Shown here: one piece after another, positions 31,862-42,396 of the stretch | Numbering within the stretch: position 1 is the stretch's first letter | Layout: the number at the start of each line of letters is the position of its first letter | NCBI RefSeq assembly: GCF_947241705.1 | Contig: NC_079260.1 | Location: 372,001-436,000 of the forward strand | DNA: 64,000 nt | Source: Saccharomyces mikatae IFO 1815 | Taxonomy: Eukaryota; Ascomycota; Saccharomycetes; Saccharomycetales; Saccharomycetaceae | Direction: 5' to 3' | Program-made: the position numbers and the translations under genes | The notes under the pieces: model-generated | What the model was told of the DNA's origin: nothing | The model's database searches: none | The model's input: the letters and a program-made list of their open reading frames with translations, nothing else

Positions 31862-32007
31862 TGTAATTGTAGTCCTAGCTTTAGCTGTAAAACAAAAAGT
31901 AGTTGTTAGCAAGCAAAATTTTCTTCAATTTGTTTGATCGACTTCTTGTAAACCCATTCAAATCTCAAATACGAATTACTCTCTAAGAAATCGTTTCTGA
32001 AAAAAAG

Positions 32008-32014
32008 CGGGTAA
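32008..32014 (+). promoter_or_regulatory. Reb1-type site between NUP157 and MAM1
   Basis: CGGGTAA, the Reb1 core, sits about 150 bp from the NUP157 start and 170 bp from the MAM1 start. It probably sets the nucleosome-free region of this divergent promoter. Confidence 0.5.
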
Positions 32015-32023
32015 CAAATAATA

Positions 32024-32032
32024 TTTTGTGTC
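32024..32032 (-). promoter_or_regulatory. Middle sporulation element (Ndt80 site) of MAM1
   Basis: The minus strand reads GACACAAAA, matching every position of the MSE consensus GNCRCAAAW. It lies about 150 bp before the start of MAM1, a meiosis-I gene, so Ndt80 control is a natural inference. Confidence 0.75.
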
Positions 32033-32181
32033 ACTAATTATATACAACAATAGTGATCAAATCTGATAATAAAGCAAGAGTTTGAATAAGTTAGAAAAGA
32101 ATCTGTGACAGAAAGTTAGATTATATTAATTTATTATTAGAGTTCTTCTTCAAGATCATTTTTGGACCTTTCTAAAAAAGA

Positions 32182-33117
32182 ATGAGAGAGAAAAGATATG
32201 GTAAGAGAACGCTTTCAGAGAGAAATGCCAGTTATCTCAAGTTTCCAAATAAGCTGGAAAAATACTCTCGATTCTTAAACAAAAATATAAGTAAAATTGG
32301 CCTCCCATCAAATCTAAAGAAAGATAATGCAGAAATAAATTTACTACAGCCAGTAAGCAATCACAGAGGTGGTGTGAAAAACCCAAAAGGGACCGCCACC
32401 AATAATACACCAGAACAGAACAAACATATGCAAGATATACAAAAGAATGCCTATGAAGAGGGGGGAGAGAAAAGCTTAACAAGAAGTAATTTGAAGAAAT
32501 TACAGGAAAAAATTTTCGATAAAGAACTTAACAATATTTTCTGCGACCATTGTCTTTGTAGTACGGAAAATAGAAAAGATATTAAGTATTCGCGACTTTG
32601 GTTCCTTTTCGAATTGGAAATGAGTGAAAACTGGAATGAAAATCTCCGACTTAGTTGTTACAATAAATACGTGTACTCTGCTATTGACAAGTCCTGGAAA
32701 ATGGAAAATATTCTTCTAAAGGAACAAGAGAAGTACTATGAATATTTTCCAATAGAGCAATTACTAATACCCAACACTATTGAATACCACAGCCCATGGA
32801 AAGGACAGGAAAATATTGGAGACTTAACAGTTGAAATTGATAGCGTTATAGAGACCAATCTTCAAAAGGAAAGACTTCTGCCCGAAAGCATCTTAATAAG
32901 AAGGGAGAATGAGATTGGATTTAGCGATTTTCAGTTGGATGCCAGAAAGATTCTGAATGATTTAAGTGCCACATCTGAAAATCCATTTAACTTCTCACCA
33001 AGTGGAAAGAAAAATAAAGCTGAAGAAAAGACCTTGGAGATAGTTTCCGAAAAGAAGGCAAACAAGAAGATTCTAGGGGCATTAGAAAGGAAGCTACATG
33101 GCGATCGAGATTATTAA
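32182..33117 (+). CDS. MAM1: Monopolin subunit Mam1
   Basis: A meiosis-specific subunit of monopolin (with Csm1, Lrs4 and casein kinase Hrr25). It makes sister kinetochores face the same pole in meiosis I. The product is 311 residues against about 302 in S. cerevisiae. Residues 1-110 are basic and poorly conserved. The best-conserved block runs from NLKKLQEKIFDKELNNIFCD through LWFLFELEMSENWNENLRLS, the part known to contact the kinase. The C-terminus KKILGALERKLH is also conserved. The start is the first ATG after a stop-containing leader. Confidence 0.93.
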   Translation: MREKRYGKRTLSERNASYLKFPNKLEKYSRFLNKNISKIGLPSNLKKDNAEINLLQPVSNHRGGVKNPKGTATNNTPEQNKHMQDIQKNAYEEGGEKSLTRSNLKKLQEKIFDKELNNIFCDHCLCSTENRKDIKYSRLWFLFELEMSENWNENLRLSCYNKYVYSAIDKSWKMENILLKEQEKYYEYFPIEQLLIPNTIEYHSPWKGQENIGDLTVEIDSVIETNLQKERLLPESILIRRENEIGFSDFQLDARKILNDLSATSENPFNFSPSGKKNKAEEKTLEIVSEKKANKKILGALERKLHGDRDY

Positions 33118-33335
33118 GATGCGATGGATACATATGTACAATGGGTTAAAATGGCAATAGAGCACTGTATTGGCTGAAGAACAATCACTCTCTTCCGTTT
33201 ATAAGAGGTGTGGACTGGTTCCATACAATATACTAAGAGCCTGTATCATTAAACATGTATATCATTTACATATTGCAAATATAAAAACTACAAAAGTATT
33301 GTGCTTGGGCACGGAAGCTATCCGAAGACCAAATT

Positions 33336-34433
33336 TCACCTTTTCTTTTTCTCCTTAACTTCTTCATCACTTGTTGCATGAAGCCTAATGACGTTTGAGT
33401 AATCTGGTCTGTTACCCATATGACCTTGATGCCAATCATAACTTAGGGCGTATGCAAATACACTACCATTCCTATTGAAATTACACACAGGAATAGATGC
33501 TTGTAAAGTAGGATAGCCTTTCAGTCTATGCCTTTGGTTCTTATCCCAGAAGTTAAACGTGCCATCACCACCAGCCGTAACAAAAGTACCATACAGCGGG
33601 TGAAATGCTATACTATTTACAGGGTACACAAGAGATTGACCGTTAGAGCCAGGTGCCCTATTAGGATTGGTTTGACGATGGCATTTGAACGAAAAACCTG
33701 ATTTTTTCTGCATGCCGTCATCAATATACCTTATGGAGCATCTGCCTTCTACCGAACCAATTGCATATCCATCTGCTTCATTATAACATGCTACACATCG
33801 TGTTTGCCATTTCAAAGGAGATGTGGTTGCCTTAAAAATGGTCGTTGGATTTGCCAGATTGATAATAGCGATGTGTCTTTCAGCAGTAGCTACTACTAAC
33901 AAAGACTGTCTACTATCCATGGAATAAACTCTTTCGGGCATCATTACCGTGGATACCGGCTGGGGCTGTCTCATGTCCCAGTATTTTATAGTTTTATCCC
34001 AGGATCCCGTCACTATACACTCGGCGTTCGATGGCCCACATTGAACATACCGTAGTACTTTTATTGGTGCAGCATGCATCCCTATCTGCTGTGTTTGACC
34101 ACTGGCAACATCATACAGCTTTAGGGCGTTATCACATCCGCCTGAAGCAACCTTCGTACCATCATTCGACCACCTAGTACATAAAACGGGACTTGAGCTT
34201 TCATGTTGTGCTCTGCCTTGAGGTACACCGTTTTGGACATCCCAAATACGTACTTTACCATCCCATGAGCTGACACTAAACATAAGATCTTGTTGCGGTG
34301 AAAACGCAATATCCGATATTGAGTCCTCTGCTGGACTATTGATGACAATGTCATTGGCCAAATCCTTTTCGTTAGCCATTGCAGTACTCGTTCCTAAAGT
34401 GGAAGTTGTATTTGTTCGATTAAAAAAAGACAT
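33336..34433 (-). CDS. GLE2: mRNA export nucleoporin Gle2 (Rae1)
   Basis: A seven-bladed WD40 propeller that binds the GLEBS motif of Nup116 and takes part in poly(A) RNA export. The length of 365 residues equals S. cerevisiae. WD repeats are clear, for example [52 protein letters not shown] and [16 protein letters not shown]. It ends in a charged tail, [11 protein letters not shown]. The start ATG gives [14 protein letters not shown], as in the known protein. Confidence 0.97.
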   Translation of the reverse strand: MSFFNRTNTTSTLGTSTAMANEKDLANDIVINSPAEDSISDIAFSPQQDLMFSVSSWDGKVRIWDVQNGVPQGRAQHESSSPVLCTRWSNDGTKVASGGCDNALKLYDVASGQTQQIGMHAAPIKVLRYVQCGPSNAECIVTGSWDKTIKYWDMRQPQPVSTVMMPERVYSMDSRQSLLVVATAERHIAIINLANPTTIFKATTSPLKWQTRCVACYNEADGYAIGSVEGRCSIRYIDDGMQKKSGFSFKCHRQTNPNRAPGSNGQSLVYPVNSIAFHPLYGTFVTAGGDGTFNFWDKNQRHRLKGYPTLQASIPVCNFNRNGSVFAYALSYDWHQGHMGNRPDYSNVIRLHATSDEEVKEKKKR

Positions 34434-35093
34434 GCTTCTTTACTTCCCCTCTTACTACTTTCTTTATTTTATTGTGTATACAAAATCAAGGTTTTTGATT
34501 TTCGATTCCAATTGAATGTACCGAGGTGCTCGCTATGGCCAACTCACCCAATTATAGTACTGGAGTATTTATCAAAGTAAAACCCTTATATAGACTTGAT
34601 AAAACGTACGGTTACTTTTCATCATGTAAAAGTATTTATAAGATAAAATATGTATATTTTACTAAAAGCCCTACAATTATCATATGAAATTTCAATGTTA
34701 AAAGTTGTAGAAAAGCAATATAAAAAAAAGAGATGGTCATCGTAAATCATGATCATGGTATCATTACAAGCTATTTCACCATCATGTTACAATAGGCAGT
34801 AATGTACAGCTATTAAAAGGCAGATCTGTATTTAATGGCTTAAATGTTCTTTTTTATAAGTACAATATCTTATTTAAAAATCAACCACTATATTCTACCA
34901 AGGAAGAAAACAAAAATATGAGAGTAGAATATACAATTCCGTTCACGCAAATATATATTACGGCTCATAGAACATAGCTCAATCTCATAATTAAACGGAA
35001 CTCCAGACACAAAGTTTGTCCCTCTCTTTTCTTTTGCAGTGTTTTCTTTTTGAAGAGTTAATACTTTTCTATTATCTTATCAATAACGCGACT
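34434..35093. other. Spacer between GLE2 and FLO8; no gene seen
   Basis: 660 bp of AT-rich sequence holding the GLE2 promoter (right of 34434) and the FLO8 3' end. No RNA gene, LTR or convincing open frame was recognised. Confidence 0.55.
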
Positions 35094-37478
35094 TCAACCC
35101 TCCCAATTGATAAAATTGAAGTCATTTTCATTCGTATCTAGTAAATTAAGATCATAATCCGGTCCTTGATCTTCAATCACTCCAATATTTCCAAACTTCA
35201 TGCTCTGAGACTGTGGATTCTGATGTTCACCAGTACTGGTTCGCTGAGGATCCAACGCTGTCTCAACATTGGATACAGGCTGAACCAACGCGCTATCGCC
35301 ATCACCGTTATTTATAGATGCAGAATTTTCATCATCAACGTTTAAATTTTCGTTCGGCGTTCTATTATTGGAGGGGTAAGCTTGATTAGGAAAGGGTAAA
35401 GAATTTGAATTTTTTGAGACTTCAAAATCGTATGTTTGGTTGGTACTACTCGGTGGTTTAGTTTCCTCTGGAGTAGATAATGCGTTACGTATGCCTTTGT
35501 TAGATCTTAAATCATTACCTGCGTGTACTTCTGGCGGATGTCCTCCTGGCGGTAATTCTTGCGATACCGTATTATTCTGTGATGTTATAATTTTAGAGCT
35601 CTTTAATGTGATGTTTAAATTTGTGGTCGAGAACCCGTGTGGCGGCTTAATGATCACATTTCCTGCGACCTTGGGATTTTTTTGTTTCTGAGTGTCACCA
35701 GAAGGTGGTGTTGCTATGTTTAAGGGAGATGATGCTGTCACTTTCGAGTTTACTGCTCGTTTGGGTCCACCCTTTGTCACAATTTTAGCACTTTCTGGAT
35801 CAAAACAACTCTCAGTCACCGAGGATAATGGACTGGATACAGCTGGTTTGTTAAAACTTCCCAAGTTTATAGCAGAGAAGGGTAAAGGGTTGATAGTTTT
35901 GGGAGGTGGAGCTGAATGCATATTCGGGGTGGTAGTATTCGATAACGTTCTTAGCATATTATTTTCATCTTTAGTGGAATCTACATTCAAAATAACGGAC
36001 GGGGTAGATTTTCTCCTTGAGACTCTAGTATTTAGAGAACCGCGCTTCTTACCTACCACTCCGCTGCCACTGCTGCTTTTATTTGCTGACTCTACAGGAA
36101 AAGCTGACGTCAATGCTTTCTTGGTGTTTTTCCTTATCTTTGTGGGCTGTTTAGTGATTGCGGTGGAAGGAGAAGCTGCATCCAATGAAGGACTGGACTT
36201 GACATTGGAATAAATATCTTCCTCTCCATATATTATTGCTTGATTACGGTAGTTCGTAGCAATATCGCACCTTGGTGTCTTATTCAGTCTCGAGTTCACC
36301 ATAGCAGGCTCACTTGTTGTGGAGCCAGGAGTGGTTATATTCGGAGATCCAGCGTTCGTTGATCCAGCAGAAGTTGTTGCTGTATTGTTTTTTTTCCGTT
36401 TCTTACTCGCTGGACCAATAGTTGCTTTGCCCTTAGCTTTAGAGGTTGCAGACCTACTTCTTATAGATTTTGAAGTCACCACATTATTTGGTTTATCAGT
36501 TGAATGCATGGTTTTTAGATTTTTAGGTTGGTTCACTGGAGATTTATTATTAATTGTATTGTTTGTTGTATTACTGTTACACGGGTTTCCCACTAGATTT
36601 TCGGCAGTGGGTTGCATTGGATAGTTATAGACTGGCCAGCCAGTAACGTTTTGACTTCGATTCTGGGTTGGCGCTACATTCGTAAAATCGCCGGAAGGCG
36701 GCGCTGTGGTAGGCACTGTTGCTGCTCCGGTCGTGGGGTTTGCATTATTGTATGGTGGAATGGAAAAGTTATTAACCATAGGATTACCAACCATCTGAAT
36801 CGGTATCGGGTTCATGTTAACATTTTGCATTGGAACCGGACTAGGCATGGGATTTCCTAGCATCATGGCAGCCAGGTGCATGGGATCTATGTCCTCGTTT
36901 GTGTATTCTCCTCTTCGTTCTGCATCGTGTTGTAGTCTTGCCGCATGAACAGCCAAGCTCCTATATATTTGTTCTTGCCTTTGCTCCTGCAGAACAAGTT
37001 GGTAATATTGCTGGGCGAATTCCGAGCCGCCTCTGGAAGAACTGGTGTTGAAGATATCCCAAAATATTTGCCACCATTCATACAAAAAACCTTGAGGTGT
37101 ATCTACTACTTTAGTCAGCGGACTCTGACTACCAGTATTTTCCTTAGAAGTGGGCCCATCCTCTGGTTCGTGGTCAATGTCTCTATCTAGCTGCGCATCT
37201 TGAGCAAAGGCAGCTGCTGTACTTTTCAAAGATGATTTTGTCAGAAAGTCAAGTATGTACTCATTAAGAGCTTTCTTGCAATTTATTTTTTCTTTCATAT
37301 CGGGATTCTCTACCGCTGGCTGCTTTATCCACTGCTGCTGCTGCTGTTGTCGCTGCTGAGCATTATTCGTCGCCATTGAAATATTACTCTGCAAATCCTG
37401 TTTATATTGACTTGCTACGTATGGTTGCTCCGCGGAAGGAATTGAATCTGGATATGAACTACTCACTTTGTAATTCAT
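35094..37478 (-). CDS. FLO8: Transcription factor Flo8, intact
   Basis: A DNA-binding activator of FLO genes, FLO11 and STA1 that is needed for flocculation and for filamentous and invasive growth downstream of PKA. The 794 residues run without interruption; laboratory S288C carries a nonsense codon near residue 142 that splits the gene into YER109C and YER108C. The corresponding EWWQIFW region is intact here (Trp135/136). A glutamine run is at 42-49, and the LisH motif [20 protein letters not shown] at about 71-90. The middle is Asn/Ser/Pro-rich and basic, and the C-terminus [19 protein letters not shown] is the conserved acidic end. Length in intact S. cerevisiae alleles is about 799. Confidence 0.96.
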   Translation of the reverse strand: MNYKVSSSYPDSIPSAEQPYVASQYKQDLQSNISMATNNAQQRQQQQQQWIKQPAVENPDMKEKINCKKALNEYILDFLTKSSLKSTAAAFAQDAQLDRDIDHEPEDGPTSKENTGSQSPLTKVVDTPQGFLYEWWQIFWDIFNTSSSRGGSEFAQQYYQLVLQEQRQEQIYRSLAVHAARLQHDAERRGEYTNEDIDPMHLAAMMLGNPMPSPVPMQNVNMNPIPIQMVGNPMVNNFSIPPYNNANPTTGAATVPTTAPPSGDFTNVAPTQNRSQNVTGWPVYNYPMQPTAENLVGNPCNSNTTNNTINNKSPVNQPKNLKTMHSTDKPNNVVTSKSIRSRSATSKAKGKATIGPASKKRKKNNTATTSAGSTNAGSPNITTPGSTTSEPAMVNSRLNKTPRCDIATNYRNQAIIYGEEDIYSNVKSSPSLDAASPSTAITKQPTKIRKNTKKALTSAFPVESANKSSSGSGVVGKKRGSLNTRVSRRKSTPSVILNVDSTKDENNMLRTLSNTTTPNMHSAPPPKTINPLPFSAINLGSFNKPAVSSPLSSVTESCFDPESAKIVTKGGPKRAVNSKVTASSPLNIATPPSGDTQKQKNPKVAGNVIIKPPHGFSTTNLNITLKSSKIITSQNNTVSQELPPGGHPPEVHAGNDLRSNKGIRNALSTPEETKPPSSTNQTYDFEVSKNSNSLPFPNQAYPSNNRTPNENLNVDDENSASINNGDGDSALVQPVSNVETALDPQRTSTGEHQNPQSQSMKFGNIGVIEDQGPDYDLNLLDTNENDFNFINWEG

Positions 37479-38593
37479 TCTACCACGGAATTCGTTTCCT
37501 CTTCAACTATGTCTATGAACGTCTTCGTGTTTATTTTTTTATAGCTTCTATGACTTACAATCGTCAAATCACCGTGTATCCGGCAACCAAAATCGTATCA
37601 AAACAAAAGCACTTGAACAGGAGCAAAATTTGGTTACTCTTTTGGTTTATATTCAGTAAATCTTATCAGAATTGGTTTCGAGCCAGTCCTCTACGGCTCC
37701 ATCGTGATCCCATTCTTTCTTCGTTGTCTTCCCACGCTCTTTCGGACCCTCGTAAAAGAGTCCGAAGCCGACAAGGCGCAATCTTATGCATTATACACTC
37801 GTTGGTAACCACAATGGACCCTGTCCAATTGGTTTTGGTCCCTGTTGCATCCATTATTGGCCATGCATGTATGCTAACGTGAGCACACTTCTGCCTACAT
37901 GTTCAAGTCCTATTGTTTTGCCCCAGGAACGGTTTGTTCAAGGTATTTTCTGTTTTGGATATATTACTAGAACCAGCATTACAATTAGAAACATGAAATA
38001 TAAAAGCACATTCTTATCACAAGAATGTGCCAGAAGAGATAAAACATGCGGCGAACCTTGAATATATTATGTACTGTATACTGACAAGCGACTCATATTT
38101 TTACTGGATTAAAATACACTCTTGCAGCGTGCGGTGACACTTCCACTGAAAATAAGCTCAAGATGACCTAAACTTGCATTAATTTATGAGAAGACTGCCA
38201 TAAGGCTCGATAATTACTATCCTAACAAATGTTAACGAGACATATATCTGTCAAATGACCTTGAAGAAGTAATTTGCAGATACATTAAAGTTCTCTCTTT
38301 CAAAATTGACGCCAAGAGAATCATCGCTAGGTTGATCGGCGCCTTGTGGAGCGGCGATCAACTTGACAGGACGAAACTCCAAGAACTTCTATACGATATA
38401 TAAGTCCTACATACAATATATTCTGTGGGAGTACATACGTAAAAATTGACAACATATAAGGGAAGGAGCATAAGATTAAGGGGAAAGTAAATTTACATAC
38501 TGTTTTTCTTATAGAAAGTAAAAATAATGAAGGTGTTGTTATATATAAAGGCTGTTTATCGAGCATGAGAGAATAAAAAAACTTTATAAAAAA
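37479..38593. promoter_or_regulatory. Long FLO8 upstream region and KAP123 3' end
   Basis: 1.1 kb without a convincing gene. A long promoter suits FLO8. Two inverted repeats are visible: TTCGGAC/GTCCGAA (37741-37747 with 37760-37766) and GTTGATCG/CGATCAAC (38331-38338 with 38355-38362), the latter with a further 3-bp inner stem. Neither is followed by a T run, so they do not look like Pol III units. Their function is unknown. Confidence 0.45.
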
Positions 38594-41500
38594 TCACGCA
38601 ATTACGGCAGATAAAACTGGATTTTGAGCAACGATTCCGTTATAAGTGGTGTTCAGGTATTTTAATAATTCAATGACCTTAAGCTTCATTTCTTCCGTTT
38701 GGAATTGCTTCAATCTTTCCATATTTTCTTCTCTACCTAAAGTAGATTCCTTTTCTAATTTGATTCTATCGTTCTCTTTAGTAAATACAGCACTGAAAAT
38801 CTCAATAATTCTTGGAGTTTCATTTGTGACAACAGGGCTGTTTTCCTGGTATAATTTCATTATCAACTCAAAAATTGGATTGTATTCTTCAAAACCAGTG
38901 TGCAGTGGCAAATGTGCTAATAATGCTGGAACAGTTTGTTCTAGTGGGACTAAGGCACTATTTTTCAAAGCCATTCTAGCCACACATCCGCTAGCATTAG
39001 CATAGGCCCTGTCAATAATCTCTCTGGTGGCTTCGTCATCTTCAGCTGCCAAAGCCTTTTGGTCAGCAGCGTTTAGTAACTCGTAAAGGGCCTTCAAAAC
39101 AGGTTCATAGACGGCTGTTATGTCCATAGACGCATATTCGCATAATAGGCCAACACCGTAAGCAGCATTACCTCTAACTTCTAAAGACTTATCGCTGGTC
39201 AATCTTATAACTAAAGCTTCTAGCATTTCATGAACAAAAGGATTTTGTTCTTTCATGCCCAAAGCTAATTCAGAGGCTGCACCAACGGCGGAGGATCTCT
39301 TGTTCTTAGATTTAGATTGGAACAATGCGAAAACAACTGGTCTGAAGTTATCGAAAACCTTGGCAAAATCACCAGCTAAAGCTTGAGATAAACTGACAAG
39401 TACTTCTAAGGCAACATCTTGCAAGGTGGCTTCAGTTTCAGAAGCGTCTAATTCCTCATCTCTTGGAACGTCTTCTTCAATGTCAATGGTTTGACAAGTA
39501 TGTGTACCTTTCAAGACACTTAAAACCTGCAAACACAAAGCTTCTAACATGGAAGAGTCGCCGTTATCCATGATTATAATTGCACCAAATTGTTTGATCA
39601 TATTGGCAAAATCCTCCATAACAGTAATAACCATTGAAGTTTCAAATTCATCACTCAAATTACCCATGGAAGTTTCCCTGGCAGCTTGAATGACGGCTAG
39701 AACATCGGCATTTACATATGAAGAAGCTGGAATGCCTTTTGGATAGCTTTCTGGTGCCACTTTAGAAGCCAATAGGACAGATTTAACAACATTCCAAATA
39801 GTATTTAAAGCAGTTTCTCTTAAACCGTAAGACTCATCAACTTGTTCATTCAAAACTTTTAAAGATTGTTCAACGTATGGCAAGAAATGTTCTTTAGTAC
39901 CCAGTGCTAATTCAGACAATGCTGCAGAGGCAACTTCCTTTTCATAGGAAATACCGGTGTTCACAGTGAATTTATTCTGTAGTTCTTCTTCATTAGCAGA
40001 ATCTGCAAAGGCAGCTAAGTCTTCTGCATCACCGTCAAAGTTGAATTGGTACTCATCTAATTCCAATGTTTTAAAGATTTCTGGTAAAATGGTTTTCAAG
40101 AACGGAGCAAAATTCTCACCGTAAACTTTAGCCAAGTTCGCAATGAATGCATAACCAGATTCTCTCAACCTAGCAGAATCTGTCTTGATGGCCTCGTAGG
40201 CAGAATTTACTAAAGGCTCGGCAAATTCAGCAAAAGCATCCGACCTAACGGCTCTAGCCATGGTAGAAATATTCTCAAAAGTGTTAGCTCTTAATTCAAT
40301 ATCATCTTCACTCATACCTTCAATCTGGGAACAATTTTGAATAAATTTCTCCAAATAGTGAACACTGGTTTTGAAGTATGGAATGAAAGCGGAACCAGCT
40401 GCAAAAGCAGCAGAACCAATTGCAGAAACAACAGCACATCTCAACTTAGACGATTCATTACTTTCCAACATATAAAATAATTTGTTCATCAAAGGATCCA
40501 AATACTTGGCAATAGCATCATATGCGATAAATTCAAGCAGACCGTCTAGAGCAACAGTTGCATAGTTGTAAATGACAATGTTTTTAGCAGAATCAATAAT
40601 ATCAATGATCAATGGTAGATATTCTTCGTGGAACTTGGCTACTTCATCTTGTAGATCAGTTGTTAATTGATGAATACACTTTAAAGCAGCTAATTTAACA
40701 ACCGGTTCAGCATCCTTTAAACCATTAATAGTGGCGGGAATAATTTTGTCAAACTGAGACAAAATATAGTCTGGAGAACCAGTCACAGCAACAGAGATAG
40801 CCAAAAGGATGGCTCTTCTTTCGAAAACATTTGCAGATTGTAACATAGCTGGAATGTGTTCAACAATAACGGATGCAACTTGGGATGGTGGTAGTTCGGA
40901 GGAAGCAAAAGCTAACAGTCTGATAGCAGAAGAAGAAGGAGTGTTTTCCTCATTTTCCCCTGTTTCGTCTTCGTTATTTAACTCATCGTCCACATCAATT
41001 TCTTCACAAGCAACCTTCAACGCAGCCATAGTAATTTCTGGGCCCAATTTGCTTTGAGAAACCTTTGATTTTCTGTAAGACAATGAAGAAATGATAAACT
41101 GGAGAGCAAAAACTCTAACATCTTCATCAATTTCATTGTTAACGGCAATTTGTAGAGAAAGTTTGATAAGATCAACAATGAAGTTGCCGGTTAATTGAGA
41201 GTCCAATAACAGGAAATCATTTAGACAGTTAAAGATCAGTTTGGCGTTCATAGTGTCATCGGCCTTGATAACGGCATCTAGAACGTTGACAACAGAAGGA
41301 ATGGAAGCAGCAAATTTTTGAGCTTGGACAGGATTGATAGTTTCTTGTTCTTCAATCAAAGCAGAGACGTGATTTAAAGCTTGGGCAGATAATGATCTAA
41401 TTTCCAAAGAAGCAGGATCATTAATAGTTTGGGAAAATAAAGTCAAGAAGTCATCAACGTAACCAGTTAGAGAAGAAGTGAAATCTTCAAGCAAGGAAAA

Positions 41501-41935
41501 CAAAATAAAAATAGCAGTTTGTCTTGTTTGTATATCTTCACCGGAAGCAGCTTGGATCAAGTTAGGGACTAGATCTGGCCATTTGTTACCGTCCAACTCT
41601 TCAGTACCAATAGAAGCGATTACTCGAGCATTAGAATGACGTACATTTTCTTTTGGTTCACTAAACGCGGTTTGTAGAAGAGAAGTTTTGATGGAGGCTC
41701 TAGTGGATTCATCAATGGAATTCCAATGCTTGGAAACCAACTTTCTAGCTTCAACACCTGCTAATTGTTTCAACGAGTCATTCGATCCATTCTGCAAAAT
41801 GTGAATCAAAGCTGGCAAAGTTGTAGGCTGGGTGTAAAATTGAGATTGCAAGGTTTTTGTGGCCTCTTTCAAACCTACACCAGAAGTAATAGCGTGCAAA
41901 GTCTGTTCAAGTTGACTTAGAAATTGTTGATCCAT
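38594..41935 (-). CDS. KAP123: Karyopherin beta-4 (Kap123), nuclear import receptor
   Basis: An importin-beta-family receptor that carries ribosomal proteins and histones H3 and H4 into the nucleus before assembly. It is 1113 residues, identical in length to S. cerevisiae Kap123. The body is a solenoid of HEAT repeats; an importin-beta N-terminal-type region lies near residues 20-90. Acidic loops are seen at [15 protein letters not shown] and [20 protein letters not shown], the latter in the cargo-binding part. The C-terminus is [19 protein letters not shown]. Codon bias is moderately strong. Confidence 0.97.
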   Translation of the reverse strand: MDQQFLSQLEQTLHAITSGVGLKEATKTLQSQFYTQPTTLPALIHILQNGSNDSLKQLAGVEARKLVSKHWNSIDESTRASIKTSLLQTAFSEPKENVRHSNARVIASIGTEELDGNKWPDLVPNLIQAASGEDIQTRQTAIFILFSLLEDFTSSLTGYVDDFLTLFSQTINDPASLEIRSLSAQALNHVSALIEEQETINPVQAQKFAASIPSVVNVLDAVIKADDTMNAKLIFNCLNDFLLLDSQLTGNFIVDLIKLSLQIAVNNEIDEDVRVFALQFIISSLSYRKSKVSQSKLGPEITMAALKVACEEIDVDDELNNEDETGENEENTPSSSAIRLLAFASSELPPSQVASVIVEHIPAMLQSANVFERRAILLAISVAVTGSPDYILSQFDKIIPATINGLKDAEPVVKLAALKCIHQLTTDLQDEVAKFHEEYLPLIIDIIDSAKNIVIYNYATVALDGLLEFIAYDAIAKYLDPLMNKLFYMLESNESSKLRCAVVSAIGSAAFAAGSAFIPYFKTSVHYLEKFIQNCSQIEGMSEDDIELRANTFENISTMARAVRSDAFAEFAEPLVNSAYEAIKTDSARLRESGYAFIANLAKVYGENFAPFLKTILPEIFKTLELDEYQFNFDGDAEDLAAFADSANEEELQNKFTVNTGISYEKEVASAALSELALGTKEHFLPYVEQSLKVLNEQVDESYGLRETALNTIWNVVKSVLLASKVAPESYPKGIPASSYVNADVLAVIQAARETSMGNLSDEFETSMVITVMEDFANMIKQFGAIIIMDNGDSSMLEALCLQVLSVLKGTHTCQTIDIEEDVPRDEELDASETEATLQDVALEVLVSLSQALAGDFAKVFDNFRPVVFALFQSKSKNKRSSAVGAASELALGMKEQNPFVHEMLEALVIRLTSDKSLEVRGNAAYGVGLLCEYASMDITAVYEPVLKALYELLNAADQKALAAEDDEATREIIDRAYANASGCVARMALKNSALVPLEQTVPALLAHLPLHTGFEEYNPIFELIMKLYQENSPVVTNETPRIIEIFSAVFTKENDRIKLEKESTLGREENMERLKQFQTEEMKLKVIELLKYLNTTYNGIVAQNPVLSAVIA

Positions 41936-42396
41936 TGTTCTATTAGATATTAAAAAATTGCTTTTTGTCCCTCTGTTTTATGCTCCTACAGTAGGATTTT
42001 GGTAATATACAGAAACGAGAAGAAGGATCCTTGTGGGGTCTTGTCTATTTCCTTTTGCTAGCTAAAAGATATATATCAAGGCTGACAACAGATGGAGACT
42101 CTATGGATAAGTAGATGTTTCTTTTTTAATTTTTTTTTTCAACCTCATCTCATCGCGCTTTTCATTTCATCATGATATACGAAAAGGTGATCACAATCGT
42201 AGCGAAAGATAATCCGATTCATTAATAAGGGTCGACATAAAGTTACAGTATATAGTAAATCAAAGAATCAATTGCATACACTGAAAGCTCAGATGTAGTG
42301 AAACAACCAAGGAAATATGTGCAAAAATTATTACAGAAAATATTAAAAATTTTGATAATATAGTAAAAAAATATTGGTACATCGTGAAATTAAAAT
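41936..42396. other. Spacer between KAP123 and SWI4; no gene seen
   Basis: 460 bp with a pyrimidine-rich tract at 42117-42140 on the KAP123 promoter side and very AT-rich sequence toward the SWI4 stop. No other element was recognised. Confidence 0.55.

Noticed and set aside
33170-33358. A 62-codon plus-strand frame between MAM1 and GLE2
   Set aside because: Lies in the convergent 3' spacer, overlaps the GLE2 end, and has no conserved features.
35692-36213. A 173-codon plus-strand frame inside FLO8
   Set aside because: It is the antisense shadow of the Asn/Ser/Pro-rich part of FLO8.
37376-37882. A 168-codon plus-strand frame over the FLO8 start
   Set aside because: Starts antisense inside FLO8 and extends over its promoter; no recognisable domain.
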